A stretch of 64,000 nt of DNA from an uncultured Dialister sp. (GCA_900541485.1 UQJW01000007.1:1-64000), one strand, 5' to 3'. Positions 27,787 through 37,603 are shown, counted from the stretch's first letter. Notes: generated by a model not told the origin, from the letters alone. Program-made: numbers and translations.

Positions 27787-28322
27787 ACAAAACTAGTTTC
27801 ACAACTAGACCTTTCTAACTTATTCACTTGTATTTTATTTCCCGCTAACCATAAATGAATCTTTAAATTTCACTGTTATTTTTCTCACTTGCTTCATCTT
27901 CTTTTAGTTGATTTCATATATATGATTCTGTTACTATTTCGTGTTTCTGTATATTACTTATACAATACGCTTTATAATAAAATCCCTTGTTTCTATATTT
28001 ATATTTTATATTTCTCAATTTTTCATAAATCACCGATTTCCCTTTTACAAATCATATAAATCCTGATGCAATATATTTTAGTGCAAACACTACATGATAC
28101 TTACATGTCCACTTTATGTCGCTAAACTAAATTCATCTAACATGTTAAAAGCTTTCTTTTATTTATTATTAACATATCGTGATATATAATAACCGAATGA
28201 AAGCTTTTTAAGTTACTGAAAACTCATCACTAAAGCTTTACCAGCTCTTCGCCTGACCAGTTTTTTCTTAGAATAAAAAAAACGTACATGAGGTAGTCAT
28301 GTACGTTTTTAAACTTCTCTGA
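27787..28322. other. 536-bp AT-rich spacer
   Basis: No credible gene is seen. A small hairpin CTAGTT/AACTAG (27793-27808) follows the acyltransferase stop. A wider inverted repeat, TTAAAAGCTTTC (28145-28156) with GAAAGCTTTTTAA (28199-28211), encloses about 42 bases. The right end holds the rpsI terminator. Composition suggests decayed or acquired DNA. Confidence 0.5.
28275..28310 (-). terminator. Terminator of rplM-rpsI
   Basis: Perfect AACGTACATGA/TCATGTACGTT stem with a 5-base loop; on the minus strand it is followed by an uninterrupted T-run. Confidence 0.9.
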
Positions 28323-28715
28323 TTAACGTTTAGAGAACTGGCTTGCTTTTCTTGCTTTCTTGAGCCCGTATTTTTTACGTTCTTTCATTCTCGGATCACG
28401 TGTTAAAAGACCCGCACTTTTAAGAACCTTTCTATATTCGGGATCAATTTCCAACAAAGCACGGCTAATTCCGTGACGAATTGCACCGGCCTGACCGGAT
28501 GCTCCGCCGCCTTTCACAGATGCAATTACATCATAAGCTGCTGTCGTACCTGTCAATTCAAGAGGCTGTTTAACTATTAATTCAAGAGTTTTCAAATCAA
28601 AATAATCGGTAAGTTCACGACCATTAATCATAATACTTCCCTGTCCTGCTACCAGACGGACTCTGGCAACGGATGTTTTTCTGCGGCCTGTGCCGTAGTA
28701 TGTAGCTTCTGCCAT
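28323..28715 (-). CDS. rpsI: 30S ribosomal protein S9
   Basis: A 130-aa S9 protein of the 30S head. It has the conserved [15 protein letters not shown] start, [19 protein letters not shown] and the basic C-terminal tail [24 protein letters not shown] whose last Arg reaches the P-site tRNA. It is the second gene of the rplM-rpsI pair, 21 bases after rplM, with GGAAGGAAATAGAA before the ATG. Confidence 0.98.
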   Translation of the reverse strand: MAEATYYGTGRRKTSVARVRLVAGQGSIMINGRELTDYFDLKTLELIVKQPLELTGTTAAYDVIASVKGGGASGQAGAIRHGISRALLEIDPEYRKVLKSAGLLTRDPRMKERKKYGLKKARKASQFSKR

Positions 28716-28736
28716 TTCTATTTCCTTCCCTTCTGG

Positions 28737-29177
28737 TTAACGGATATCAAACTTTAATTCTTCAGCCTGTTGTGCTGCATGCGGATGTTCTTTGCCTGCA
28801 TAAACTTTCAGCTTGCGATACATTTGATCTCCGAGTTTTGTCTTTGGAAGCATTCCCCGGATTGCATGTTCAACAACCCAAACCGGTTTCTCGCGAAGAG
28901 CATCCCCGGCTTTTTGATATCTATCCCCACCAATATAACCGGTATAATGGAAATATTCTTTATTCAATAACTTTTTACCCGTCAAAACGACTTTATCTGC
29001 GTTGATAACAATGACGAAATCACCTGTATCAACATGCGGTGTGTAGGTAGGTTTATTTTTGCCGGTAAGGACTTCTGCCACTCTGGATGCTAAGCGCCCA
29101 AGTGTTTTTCCTTCTGCGTCAACGATATACCATTTCCGGGTAATATTGCCCGCATTGGCCATAAATGTACTTTTCAT
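28737..29177 (-). CDS. rplM: 50S ribosomal protein L13
   Basis: A 146-aa L13 protein: KWYIVDAEGKTLGRLAS, GDFVIVINADKVVLTGKK, YFHYTGYIGG and the RGMLPKTKLGDQMYRKLKVYAGKEHPHAAQ block. The start at 29177 (MKSTFMANAG) is chosen because AGGAGG is just upstream and the known L13 start aligns; an in-frame extension upstream runs through the promoter. Its leader may be regulatory. Confidence 0.97.
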   Translation of the reverse strand: MKSTFMANAGNITRKWYIVDAEGKTLGRLASRVAEVLTGKNKPTYTPHVDTGDFVIVINADKVVLTGKKLLNKEYFHYTGYIGGDRYQKAGDALREKPVWVVEHAIRGMLPKTKLGDQMYRKLKVYAGKEHPHAAQQAEELKFDIR

Positions 29178-29193
29178 ACTTACTGATCCTCCT

Positions 29194-29246
29194 AATAAAA
29201 AACAGAACCGCAAGATAAATCCTTCCGCCGGGGCTAGTGGGTTCCG
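29194..29246 (-). promoter_or_regulatory. rplM leader hairpin (possible autogenous control)
   Basis: In the roughly 85-nt leader, CGGAACC (29240-29246) can pair with GGTTCTG (29203-29209) and a run of T follows, as in an intrinsic terminator placed before the ribosome site. Ribosomal-protein leaders often fold this way for feedback control; here it is inference from the fold. Confidence 0.4.
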
Positions 29247-29265
29247 GACAAATCTCACAAGGAGT

Positions 29266-29294
29266 ATTATATCGTTTATAAATGGTTGTGTCAA
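29266..29294 (-). promoter_or_regulatory. rplM-rpsI promoter
   Basis: Minus-strand TTGACA (29289-29294), 17-base spacer and TATAAT (29266-29271): a full consensus match. Confidence 0.9.
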
Positions 29295-29375
29295 GCTGAT
29301 TACAGTACATTCTTTATGATTATTATCATAGCATCGGCTTTATCTCTCATTTTAATTTTACTCTTCATCAGTATA

Positions 29376-29421
29376 TAAAAACTGCACTCTCCCCAAAAGA
29401 TTTTCGAAAAGAATGCAGTTT
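29376..29421 (-). terminator. Terminator of ftsH
   Basis: An 11 of 12 matched stem (AAACTGCATTCT with AGAGTGCAGTTT on the minus strand), followed by T-rich DNA, 18 bases past the ftsH stop. Confidence 0.75.
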
Positions 29422-29438
29422 ATGTTGAAAATTTTCAG

Positions 29439-31340
29439 CTATTCTCCAAACAGAGGAGCCGGTCCTCTGGGTGGAAGATCAGGTGCAGACAGCCCGCTTT
29501 CGTTATTATCATTATTTTCCTGTCCCGGTTCTTCTTCCGGCGGATAAATAGAATGATACTTAAATAAGTTCTTAACTTGCTCGCTGTTGATTGTTTCTAC
29601 ATCGAGAAGTGCTTTGGCCATAGCTTTTAATACATCTATATGCGCAGTCAAGGTTTCCATTGTGTCATTGTATGCTTCATCCAAGTACTTATGCATTTCT
29701 TCATCGATAATCGTTGCAACCGCTTCTCCATAGTTTCTTTCGGAACCAAGTTGTTTCCCCAAGAAAATCTGTTCCTGATGTTCACCAAATATCATCGGTC
29801 CCAATCGGTCACTCATACCCCATTCCATAATCATCTTGCGCAGAATGCTTGTAACTTGCTGAAGATCGCCTGATGCTCCGCTGGAAATTTCATTAAATAT
29901 AATTTGCTCTGCACATCTGCCGCCAAGGGCAACACGAAGTTGCGCCAACAAATGGGATTTGGTAATAAAAGAGCGTTCTTCTTGAGGAAGCATCATGGTG
30001 TATCCGCCTGCCTGTCCGCGAGGAATAATTGTTACCTTGTGCACAGGATCTGCATGTTCAAGCACAGTAGCCATAATTGCATGACCTGACTCATGATAAG
30101 CCGTGATTTTTCTTTCTTCATCACTTACTTTATGACTCTTCCGTTCCGGTCCGTAGCTGACTTTCTCGCTTGCTTCTTCCATATCTGCCATAGAAATCGT
30201 CTTACGGTTCTCCCGGGCTGCAAGCAATGCCGCCTCGTTTAAAAGATTAGCAATATCTGCCCCGGTAAATCCCGGAATTTTCTTTGCAATTGTTTTTAAA
30301 TCAATATCAGGATCTAAAGGTTTATTTCTGGCATGTACTTTCAGAATTGCAATCCTGCCTGCCAAGTCCGGGCGCCCTACGACGACGCGGCGATCAAATC
30401 TGCCGGGACGTAATAAAGCCGGATCTAAAATATCAGGACGGTTTGTTGCGGCAAGAGTAATAATTCCTTCATTTGCCCCAAATCCATCCATCTCAACCAA
30501 TAATTGATTCAGCGTCTGTTCTCTTTCGTCATGGCCGCCGCCAAGTCCCGAGCCGCGCTGCCGGCCAACGGCATCTATTTCATCGATAAACACAATGCAT
30601 GGTGCATTTTTCTTTGCCTGGGCAAATAAATCTCTCACTCGGGAAGCACCTACACCGACAAACATTTCCACAAAATCGGAGCCGGAAATAGAGAAAAACG
30701 GAACTTTTGCTTCTCCTGCCACTGCCTTCGCCAGAAGTGTCTTCCCCGTTCCGGGTGGTCCTACCAAAAGAACCCCCTTAGGGATTTTCGCACCTATAGC
30801 GGTATATCTACCCGGATTTTTTAAAAAGTCTACTACTTCTGCCAATTCTTCTTTTGCCTCATCTTCTCCGGCGACATCAGAAAAATCAACATGTACTTGT
30901 CCTTCTCCACTCATTTTAGCCCGTGATTTCCCAAAGCTCATGACGCGACCGCCTCCGCCTTGGGTTTGATTCATAATCCAAAACCAAACTGCGACCAAAA
31001 TTAAGATAGGAAGCAACGATGATAAAAGACTCATCCACCACGAAGGCTGTTCCGGTGGCTTCGCAGTAATAACAACATTCCCTTCTGTCATTTTTTCTAC
31101 AATTTTCATATCATTATTAGGGATATATGTAGAAAATTCTGTTCCGTCTTTCAGTTTGCCCTTGATTGAATTCTCAGTCATTACAACTGAAGCAACATTT
31201 TTCTTTTCAATCTGGGAAACAAAATCACTGTATGCCATTTCTGCAAGCTTATCTTGCGGATGAACAAAGGTATTGAATATCGCAACAGCTATGACCATTA
31301 AAAAGACATAGAGTGCCACATTCTTTACAAACTTATTCAA
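29439..31340 (-). CDS. ftsH: ATP-dependent zinc metalloprotease FtsH
   Basis: A 633-aa membrane-anchored AAA+ protease for quality control of membrane and regulatory proteins. Two N-terminal membrane segments flank an extracytoplasmic domain; then [16 protein letters not shown] (Walker A), [13 protein letters not shown] (Walker B), the second region of homology, and the zinc site HESGHAI. The start is TTG after AAGGAGGATTAGC. It is last in the Bacillota tilS-hpt-ftsH order. The tail is Pro/Glu rich. Confidence 0.97.
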   Translation of the reverse strand: MNKFVKNVALYVFLMVIAVAIFNTFVHPQDKLAEMAYSDFVSQIEKKNVASVVMTENSIKGKLKDGTEFSTYIPNNDMKIVEKMTEGNVVITAKPPEQPSWWMSLLSSLLPILILVAVWFWIMNQTQGGGGRVMSFGKSRAKMSGEGQVHVDFSDVAGEDEAKEELAEVVDFLKNPGRYTAIGAKIPKGVLLVGPPGTGKTLLAKAVAGEAKVPFFSISGSDFVEMFVGVGASRVRDLFAQAKKNAPCIVFIDEIDAVGRQRGSGLGGGHDEREQTLNQLLVEMDGFGANEGIITLAATNRPDILDPALLRPGRFDRRVVVGRPDLAGRIAILKVHARNKPLDPDIDLKTIAKKIPGFTGADIANLLNEAALLAARENRKTISMADMEEASEKVSYGPERKSHKVSDEERKITAYHESGHAIMATVLEHADPVHKVTIIPRGQAGGYTMMLPQEERSFITKSHLLAQLRVALGGRCAEQIIFNEISSGASGDLQQVTSILRKMIMEWGMSDRLGPMIFGEHQEQIFLGKQLGSERNYGEAVATIIDEEMHKYLDEAYNDTMETLTAHIDVLKAMAKALLDVETINSEQVKNLFKYHSIYPPEEEPGQENNDNNESGLSAPDLPPRGPAPLFGE

Positions 31341-31469
31341 GCTAATCCTCCTTCTCTTATTCAGAGTAAAATTATTTTAAAGCTCTAATGACTAATTTTA
31401 TCATATACTTGTTGATTTAAGCAACTTTGATAAACGCCACGCGAACTGTTATTCCCCCACTTTGAAAGC

Positions 31470-32021
31470 TCATTTTCTCGTATAGATATCGCTTTTTAAG
31501 GTGCATACTGCCGGAAGATTTCTATATCTTTCCGCATAGTCACATCCGTACCCCACAATAAATTGATCAGGCACATCAAAGCCTACATATTTTAACGGTA
31601 CTTCTTTTTTCCGTCTCTCTTTTTTATTTAAGCAAACCGCAATTTCTACAGATTCCGCTCCTCTTTTTTGAAGCAACGTAACAAGTAAAGACAGTGTAAT
31701 ACCGGTATCTATAATATCTTCAACTATGATAATATGTTTTCCCTGCACATCTTTGTCCAAGTCTTTTCTTATATTTACACTCCCTGAAGATATCGTGTCA
31801 TCACCATAACTGGAAATACACATGGTATCTAATGTAACAGGTAAATCAATTTCACGCATTAAGTCACAAAGGAAAGGCATTGCCCCCTTTAATATGCCTA
31901 CCAAAACAATATTTTTCCCCTCATAATCTTTCGTTATTTCTTTACCTAATTCATGGATACGATGCGCCAGCATAGATTGGGTGATTAAAACCTTATCAAT
32001 ATCTTTTTCTAAATTTTTCAT
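31470..32021 (-). CDS. hpt: Hypoxanthine phosphoribosyltransferase
   Basis: A 183-aa purine salvage enzyme that makes IMP/GMP from hypoxanthine/guanine and PRPP. The PRPP-binding loop IIIVEDIIDTGITL (about 95-108), LVGILKGAMPFLCDL and the late VGYGCDYAERYRNLP match the family. It starts 4 bases after tilS, which in related Bacillota is functionally paired with Hpt and FtsH. Confidence 0.96.
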   Translation of the reverse strand: MKNLEKDIDKVLITQSMLAHRIHELGKEITKDYEGKNIVLVGILKGAMPFLCDLMREIDLPVTLDTMCISSYGDDTISSGSVNIRKDLDKDVQGKHIIIVEDIIDTGITLSLLVTLLQKRGAESVEIAVCLNKKERRKKEVPLKYVGFDVPDQFIVGYGCDYAERYRNLPAVCTLKSDIYTRK

Positions 32022-32025
32022 TTTC

Positions 32026-33447
32026 TTAACTCTCCCTCTCTAATGTTATCAGCAAATATTTTTTTGTGGCTTTACCCGGATTCGCAAAGTTGCTTCCTCG
32101 CAGAAAAGCAATCCAATATACATGGTTTTCGTCGGCTAAAATCGGCCAACCGTCTCTTTTCTCACGCGGAATTTGTAAATCCTGCATGACCCGTGTCAAC
32201 TTTTTAGAACCGCCCATTCCTCGGGGAGAAAAAATATCTCCTTCTTTTTTATTTCTCACCACGAGATGTCCGACCTGCTGCGCGTCAAGAATAAATTGAT
32301 TTCGGAATATTTGTACAGGCGGCAGGGTACATTCATCAACCTTCATTATCCAACCATCTTTTGTGGTGGACATACTGTTTATTATATCAGCATTTGATAA
32401 ATGAGGACATCTGAAATCAACCAAAGACTTTTCTCCGGTCCATTCTGTTCCATAATGTGTATCACCCTTTTGAATATTAACATTTCCATAAGCAATATTT
32501 ATCATATTTCCGGAGGAAGACGACATGTGACCTGTTTGTCCGTACTCAATCAGATGAATAAACTTCTCTATTCCCTCAAAATTAGGAATTCTTTGTGAAA
32601 TACAAAAACAAATTTCCCGTAAAACCCTCCGTTTTAATGACAAACTTAAGGACAAAAATTGTTTTATCGGGAAAGTATATCGTTCCGCTTCGGCAGTCAC
32701 CTTTTCTTTTATAAATTTTTTCGCCAGCTCTTGAAGAAATAAATCATCCTCTCGCAAAATATCTCCCATTCTCAAAACAGATTTTTCCACGCCCGGATTA
32801 TATTGCTTTAGAGCGGGTATCAGTTCCAATCGAATTTTATTTCGCATCGCATCAGTAACATCATTGGTTTCGTCATGACATGCTTTATAGGGAAATACTT
32901 TTAAAAATTCCAAAATTTCCTGTTTGGTTACAGCTAAAAACGGGCGTATTAAATCGCCATACTTTGCTTTCATTCCCGAAAGCCCCAGTAATCCGCTTCC
33001 TTTAATCATGTGATATAGAATTGTTTCTACCTGGTCATTTCCGTGGTGTGCGATGGCAATTTTATCATACCTGCCCAAACTTCTAACCTCTCGGAGTGCT
33101 TTATACCTCAATTCTCTCGCGACCGTTTCAACAGATCCTCCATGCTCAACGCTTTTAAGTACATCAATATCTTTCAAAAAGAAATCTATGTTTAAATCGC
33201 TACATACTCCTTGAACAAACTTGGCTTCTTCAACTGCTATATCCCGTAAGTGATGATTTACACAACAGCACCCTAAAGTGATTTCTGCTTTTGGTGCAAT
33301 TTGATGCATGGCAAGCAAAAGCGCCAGCGAATCAGGTCCGCCGGACACAGCAACAAGTATTTTTTCTCCGCTTTTCCAAAGTTCGTTCCGCATTGCATAA
33401 GCAGTGACTTTTTCAATAAACAATTCCTGATTTGTCATTTCAATCAA
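32026..33447 (-). CDS. tilS: tRNA(Ile) lysidine synthase TilS
   Basis: TilS lysidinylates C34 of tRNA-Ile(CAU) so that it reads AUA. The 473-aa protein has the PP-loop VAVSGGPDSLALL (about 32-44), HHLRD, HHGNDQVET and GSGLLGLSGM in the catalytic part and a C-terminal tRNA-binding domain (DIFSPRGMGGSKKL). The first possible codon is TTG, touching the upstream stop (TAGTTG); an ATG three codons later is equally possible, since no strong ribosome site is seen. Confidence 0.94.
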   Translation of the reverse strand: MIEMTNQELFIEKVTAYAMRNELWKSGEKILVAVSGGPDSLALLLAMHQIAPKAEITLGCCCVNHHLRDIAVEEAKFVQGVCSDLNIDFFLKDIDVLKSVEHGGSVETVARELRYKALREVRSLGRYDKIAIAHHGNDQVETILYHMIKGSGLLGLSGMKAKYGDLIRPFLAVTKQEILEFLKVFPYKACHDETNDVTDAMRNKIRLELIPALKQYNPGVEKSVLRMGDILREDDLFLQELAKKFIKEKVTAEAERYTFPIKQFLSLSLSLKRRVLREICFCISQRIPNFEGIEKFIHLIEYGQTGHMSSSSGNMINIAYGNVNIQKGDTHYGTEWTGEKSLVDFRCPHLSNADIINSMSTTKDGWIMKVDECTLPPVQIFRNQFILDAQQVGHLVVRNKKEGDIFSPRGMGGSKKLTRVMQDLQIPREKRDGWPILADENHVYWIAFLRGSNFANPGKATKKYLLITLERES

Positions 33448-34359
33448 CTAATCTTTAGGCATAACAATATCTGCATCAAGCAAACCTTCACTTAAATCCC
33501 TGTCGCTTACACGAATTTCAGGAATAGCAAAATATTCCATAAGTGCATCTAAAATCACAACTCCGGCAACAATAATATCAGCCCGTTCCGGCCTCAATCC
33601 CGGCAGATGACATCTTTCATCATACGTCATATGACATAGCCGTTCCAAAAGACCTGTTACCGTGTCTTGATTCATAATGTATCCTTGAACCTTTGATGAA
33701 TCATATATCTCCAGTTCTTGTAGGATTGCTGCCATTGATGTCGCCGTTCCGCCAACAGCTATCCAATTTTTCACGGCATTCGCTTCATTGATCAAATCTG
33801 TACGGCGAAACATATCAAAACAGTATTTTTTTATTTCCCCCAATCCGCGAGGCGAGGTAGAGTCAAACAAATGCGAGCATCTGACAGCCCCGAGATGGAA
33901 ACTGTATCGCATCCCTATATCATTACCGAAGCCAAGGCATATCTCCGTAGATCCTCCGCCAATATCCACAACGGAAGTGATAACACCAGAATTTCCGGCG
34001 GCTCCCATATAACTATAAAAAGCTTCTTCCCTGCCGGACAAAATCCTGACGGGAATACCCGTTGAGGAATAAATCTCGTCAGCAAACTCGGCACCATTAA
34101 CCGCATCCCGCATGATAGATGTACCATACCCTTTGATATCCGCATATCCGTCAAGCTTTGCCATATCTGAAAATTCTCGGATTGCTTTCAAAGTTCTTTC
34201 TTTTGCCGCCTCTAAAATTTTGCTGCTGTCACTCATTCCCTCACCTAGGCGGGTACTGTTTATTTCTTTTTTGCAAATTATCCAGTCTTCACTTTCATTT
34301 CTTTCCGCCTCAAGCAAACGAACTGAGTTTGTACCTATATCGATAATAGCTCTTTTCAT
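33448..34359 (-). CDS. Short Ppx/GppA phosphatase
   Basis: A 303-aa exopolyphosphatase/pppGpp phosphatase without an HD domain. The active-site motifs are intact: RAIIDIGTNSVRLLE at the start, LSGREEAFYSYMGAAG, SVVDIGGGSTEICLG and VGGTATSMAA. The ATG at 34359 is set by AGGAGG five bases upstream. It is the third Ppx/GppA protein in the window and is embedded in the ftsB-S1-tilS-hpt cluster, a frequent position in Negativicutes and Clostridia. Substrate preference is unknown. Confidence 0.9.
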   Translation of the reverse strand: MKRAIIDIGTNSVRLLEAERNESEDWIICKKEINSTRLGEGMSDSSKILEAAKERTLKAIREFSDMAKLDGYADIKGYGTSIMRDAVNGAEFADEIYSSTGIPVRILSGREEAFYSYMGAAGNSGVITSVVDIGGGSTEICLGFGNDIGMRYSFHLGAVRCSHLFDSTSPRGLGEIKKYCFDMFRRTDLINEANAVKNWIAVGGTATSMAAILQELEIYDSSKVQGYIMNQDTVTGLLERLCHMTYDERCHLPGLRPERADIIVAGVVILDALMEYFAIPEIRVSDRDLSEGLLDADIVMPKD

Positions 34360-34483
34360 ACAATCCTCCTGCATTTCTGCTATTTATCATTTCGCCATGA
34401 TTTCTTATATTGCATTTTATCACAAAATAAAACCGCTTTTCATTAAATGAACAGCGGCCAGCTTTTCCTATGTAATTCAACGG

Positions 34484-34999
34484 CTAATCAGATCGTTTAG
34501 CTCCTCGTCCACCACGTTTGGATTCTACATTCCTTTTTAAATCAAGCAGTCTTTCATCGCTGTCTTTCAAAAAACGGCTAAGCTTATCTTCAAAAGAGGT
34601 GGTATTTGATTTGTTCACACTTCGGAATCCTGTATTTTTAGACGAGTAAAAGTGTTTACTGTCCTTTTCTCCAAAAGAATCGTGATTATTATCATTTCGC
34701 CCGAAATTATTATCGGTATAATGATCCTTCTTAAAATGTTCCCTCTTTTTTTCCTGAAGATCACCGGATGGCACCTGTTTAATTGATAAAGCTATTTTTC
34801 CCTTATCATCAACAGACAATATTTTAACTTTAACCTTATCGTTAATTTTCAGATAATCATTGACATCACTTACATATTCACTTGCCACTTCTGAAATATG
34901 TACAAGCCCTACTTTTTTATCACCAAGTTCAACAAACACACCAAATTTGGCTAAACCGGTAACCTTCCCCTCAACAATATTTCCGACCTCTAAAGCCAT
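34484..34999 (-). CDS. S1 RNA-binding domain protein (YabR-like)
   Basis: A 171-aa protein with one N-terminal S1 OB-fold (about 1-75: GNIVEGKVTGLAKFGVFVELGDKKVGLVHISEVA...VKVKILSVDDKGKIALSIK) and a low-complexity, charged Asn/Asp/Lys/Ser-rich tail ending in RGGRGAKR. This matches the YabR-type general stress/polyribosome protein found downstream of divIC in Bacillota. RNA binding is inferred from the fold; the target is unknown. Confidence 0.88.
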   Translation of the reverse strand: MALEVGNIVEGKVTGLAKFGVFVELGDKKVGLVHISEVASEYVSDVNDYLKINDKVKVKILSVDDKGKIALSIKQVPSGDLQEKKREHFKKDHYTDNNFGRNDNNHDSFGEKDSKHFYSSKNTGFRSVNKSNTTSFEDKLSRFLKDSDERLLDLKRNVESKRGGRGAKRSD

Positions 35000-35141
35000 G
35001 TATAAATAAAGCCCTCCCTAAAACTGCAAATATATATACGTCATTATACGAAACTTCCTATTAAAGTGCAATATTCTTTTTTAGGAAAAAGAAGAAATTA
35101 AATACCATAAACAAGCATGTCTTTTCCGGTTACTGAGTTAT

Positions 35142-35441
35142 TTATTTGACATAAGGAACTTCGTTCTCTTTCACCAAACCTAAATCTTCTCTGGCTTTCT
35201 TTTCTATCACCTTGGGATCTCTGAGACTATCCGCTTTCTCCTTGAGTTGTTCTTTCTCTTCAAGAAGTCGTTCCCGTTCTTCCAGCAATTGTGTTTCCTG
35301 TCTATGAATTTGATAAATATTGTATAAATTACGGCATAAAATAAGAATAACAATAAGCACAGAAACAGCAAGAGCTCGCCGGAAAAATGAGTTCTTCCGA
35401 AAAATCCGTGTCAATATACCCGCATTCTTACTTTTCCGCAT
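35142..35441 (-). CDS. divIC: Septum formation initiator FtsB/DivIC
   Basis: A 99-aa bitopic division protein. A basic cytoplasmic segment is followed by one membrane helix (ALAVSVLIVILILCRNLY) and an extracellular coiled coil (LLEERERLLEEKEQLKEKADSL), then the conserved end VIEKKAREDLGLVKENEV. It would form the FtsLB-type complex with FtsL. It overlaps the dacF end by 31 bases in another frame, but GGAAAGGAG five bases before the ATG supports the start. Confidence 0.93.
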   Translation of the reverse strand: MRKSKNAGILTRIFRKNSFFRRALAVSVLIVILILCRNLYNIYQIHRQETQLLEERERLLEEKEQLKEKADSLRDPKVIEKKAREDLGLVKENEVPYVK

Positions 35442-36415
35442 TTAGGCTCCTTTCCTAACATCTGATTTACAAATTTATAAACCGGAGATTCCTCATCAAG
35501 CTTTCTTTCATAATCTTCCCATGCCTGTACTGCATTAAAGCCGTAATCAAGCCATTTAGGTACATCTTGCCAACGGTATGGGTCATTATAAACAGCCACA
35601 ATTATAAGTTGTCCGTTTCTTTCTGCCGAAGCCACCAGACAATCTCCTGCTGCTTCTGTCATCCCCGTTTTAATACCATTGACACCCGCATATCCGCTAT
35701 CAAGTAATTCATTTCTGTTTTCTATATTCCGGAAAATACCATTTTTATATTTCATAGAATATTGCTTTTCTTTGACAATTTTTCTGAACTCCCGGTTTTT
35801 CATTGCATACTGTGCAATTTTTACCATGTCATTAGACGTAGTATAGTGGTTTACATCAGTAAGCCCGTTAGGATTTGAAAAGTGAGAATTAACAGCCCCA
35901 ATCATTTCAGCCTTCTCATTCATCATTTTTATAAAATTATCATAAGACCCGCCTACGGTCTCTGCCACCGAAACAGCCGCATCATTTCCCGAAACCAGCA
36001 TCATTCCATACAGCAATTCATGAAGAGAAATCGGCATGTCGGGACGTAACCCTATATTTGTTCCGTCTTGTGCCATGGCCCGCTGAGAAACAACCGCGTT
36101 TTCCCCCAGTTTGCTTTCCCCTTCTTCCAATGCAATGATTGCTGTCAGTATTTTAGTCGTACTCGCCGGATAAATTTTTAACGTTCCTTCTTTTTCTGCA
36201 ATCAGATCTCCCCTGTTTCCATCCAGCAAAGAGGCTGCAACTCCATGCATTTCAGGTGGTACCGGAAGAACCGGTGGCTCGGGCGGTGGCGGAGTAACAT
36301 ATATTAGTATGCCTAAAATAAGTGTAACAAAAAGGCTTGCCCCAAAAATACCGGTAATAAAAAATCTGAAACAACCGCTGCTCTTTTTTCTTTTGTGGAT
36401 TACATCCCGTTTCAT
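35411..36415 (-). CDS. dacF: D-alanyl-D-alanine carboxypeptidase (DacF-like)
   Basis: A 334-aa class C low-molecular-weight penicillin-binding protein that trims the terminal D-Ala of peptidoglycan stems. A membrane segment near 15-38 anchors or exports it and is followed by a Pro-rich linker (PPPPEPPVLPVPPE). Active-site motifs: PASTTKILTAI (SxxK), SGNDAAVS (SxN) and GIKTGMTEAAG (KTG). No C-terminal PBP5-like domain is obvious. The ribosome site is weak. It is first in the cluster running to ftsH. Confidence 0.92.
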   Translation of the reverse strand: MKRDVIHKRKKSSGCFRFFITGIFGASLFVTLILGILIYVTPPPPEPPVLPVPPEMHGVAASLLDGNRGDLIAEKEGTLKIYPASTTKILTAIIALEEGESKLGENAVVSQRAMAQDGTNIGLRPDMPISLHELLYGMMLVSGNDAAVSVAETVGGSYDNFIKMMNEKAEMIGAVNSHFSNPNGLTDVNHYTTSNDMVKIAQYAMKNREFRKIVKEKQYSMKYKNGIFRNIENRNELLDSGYAGVNGIKTGMTEAAGDCLVASAERNGQLIIVAVYNDPYRWQDVPKWLDYGFNAVQAWEDYERKLDEESPVYKFVNQMLGKEPKCGKVRMRVY

Positions 36416-36644
36416 TTCCGTCTGACTCTACTCTCCGATTCGATATTTTTTCTTGATTAAGCATACAATGTGTGTCTGTTAAAATTCTTTTCTTTACAAT
36501 AAAGAGTTTTACTCATTTATATTAACATCTTTCCCCTCATTCATGAAATAATTATTTATTCTTATTACAACTCTTTTATATTCTTTTTCGACTTGTATCG
36601 ATATGCTACAATAATTATACAAATAAAAGCTAAAGGAGTATATC

Positions 36645-37598
36645 ATGACCATCGATAATCTGACGTTTTCTCTTGAAATAGATTTCATTCCTGATATAGA
36701 AGACGGCCGGAAAAACTTTGAAAAAAGAATGGAAGATGTAGCAAAAAGGGTAGATGCTTCTTTCCATCTTGATTCAAAGTCAAGACCTGTTATTTCGGAA
36801 CTTGCAAAAGAAAATATAGAAAAAACATTAAACGAGCTGGGGCTTCTTGCTTTCGGTATGTGGCCGTCCTGCATTCTAACCTGTACCATTGCAACCGCTC
36901 TGCCTATCCGTGCAGTAGGCATGTCCGATGGATGGGATGTTTATACCGGCACAAAAACATTTTTTGCTTTTGCCCAATTTCCTGCCGATGTTATCACTAT
37001 TATGGTCAAAGCCTGCACTTTCTATTTAGAAAATTCCGACAATCAATCCTTTGATGAATTTATTGCATCAACCGGCTATGAATCCTTTCGCGATCATGTT
37101 TTAGGAAATACTTTGCCCGGTGGTTTTAATACTACAAACGATGAATATAATTCCTCACAGAATAATTCTGATCTTCCTCCCTTGTCTGAAGGAGACTTTA
37201 TTCGTCCCGAACATAATGTCATGCAAATTATAGACGTATATCCGGAAATGGGTGAATTTCTTATGGAGTATGGAATGTCCTGTGTAGGGTGCTTTGTTTC
37301 TTATGACGAAAATCTTTGGCAAGCTTCCCAGGCACATGGCATGGACGTATTTGAAATTCTTGGCGAAATGAATGAATACATTGCCGACAAGTACAATAAA
37401 TCTCTTCTTACTAAAGAAACACCTATGGAGGATATATTGACTTTATATCCTCAACTTCTTACTGTTTTCCAACATGCAGGTATTCAAATGCCTAAAGAAA
37501 TAAAAACTCCGATTAGATTATTATGCCAAGAAGCCGGTGTTGATTTTGATAAATTTATAGAGACATGTAATTCACGCCTCCGGGGTGAAGAAAATTAA
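36645..37598 (+). CDS. DUF1858 tandem-domain protein
   Basis: A 317-aa protein of unknown function. The N-terminal ~150 residues (LEIDFIPDIEDGRKNFEKRM...) are not recognised. After a Ser/Asn-rich linker come two DUF1858-like units: VMQIIDVYPEMGEFLMEYGMSCVGCFVSYDEN (with the CVGC pair) and MEDILTLYPQLLTVFQHAGIQ. DUF1858 domains accompany hybrid-cluster and ScdA-type redox proteins. The Cys pair suggests a redox or metal role in the first copy only, since the second lacks it. AAAGGAG precedes the ATG. It is alone on the plus strand. Confidence 0.7.
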   Translation: MTIDNLTFSLEIDFIPDIEDGRKNFEKRMEDVAKRVDASFHLDSKSRPVISELAKENIEKTLNELGLLAFGMWPSCILTCTIATALPIRAVGMSDGWDVYTGTKTFFAFAQFPADVITIMVKACTFYLENSDNQSFDEFIASTGYESFRDHVLGNTLPGGFNTTNDEYNSSQNNSDLPPLSEGDFIRPEHNVMQIIDVYPEMGEFLMEYGMSCVGCFVSYDENLWQASQAHGMDVFEILGEMNEYIADKYNKSLLTKETPMEDILTLYPQLLTVFQHAGIQMPKEIKTPIRLLCQEAGVDFDKFIETCNSRLRGEEN

Positions 37599-37603
37599 TT
37601 TCA

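Noticed and set aside
28145..28211. Inverted repeat as an insertion-sequence end
   Set aside because: The arms enclose only about 42 bases and there is no transposase or target duplication.
29178..29294. N-terminal extension of L13
   Set aside because: It runs across the promoter and leader; the L13 family starts at the later ATG.
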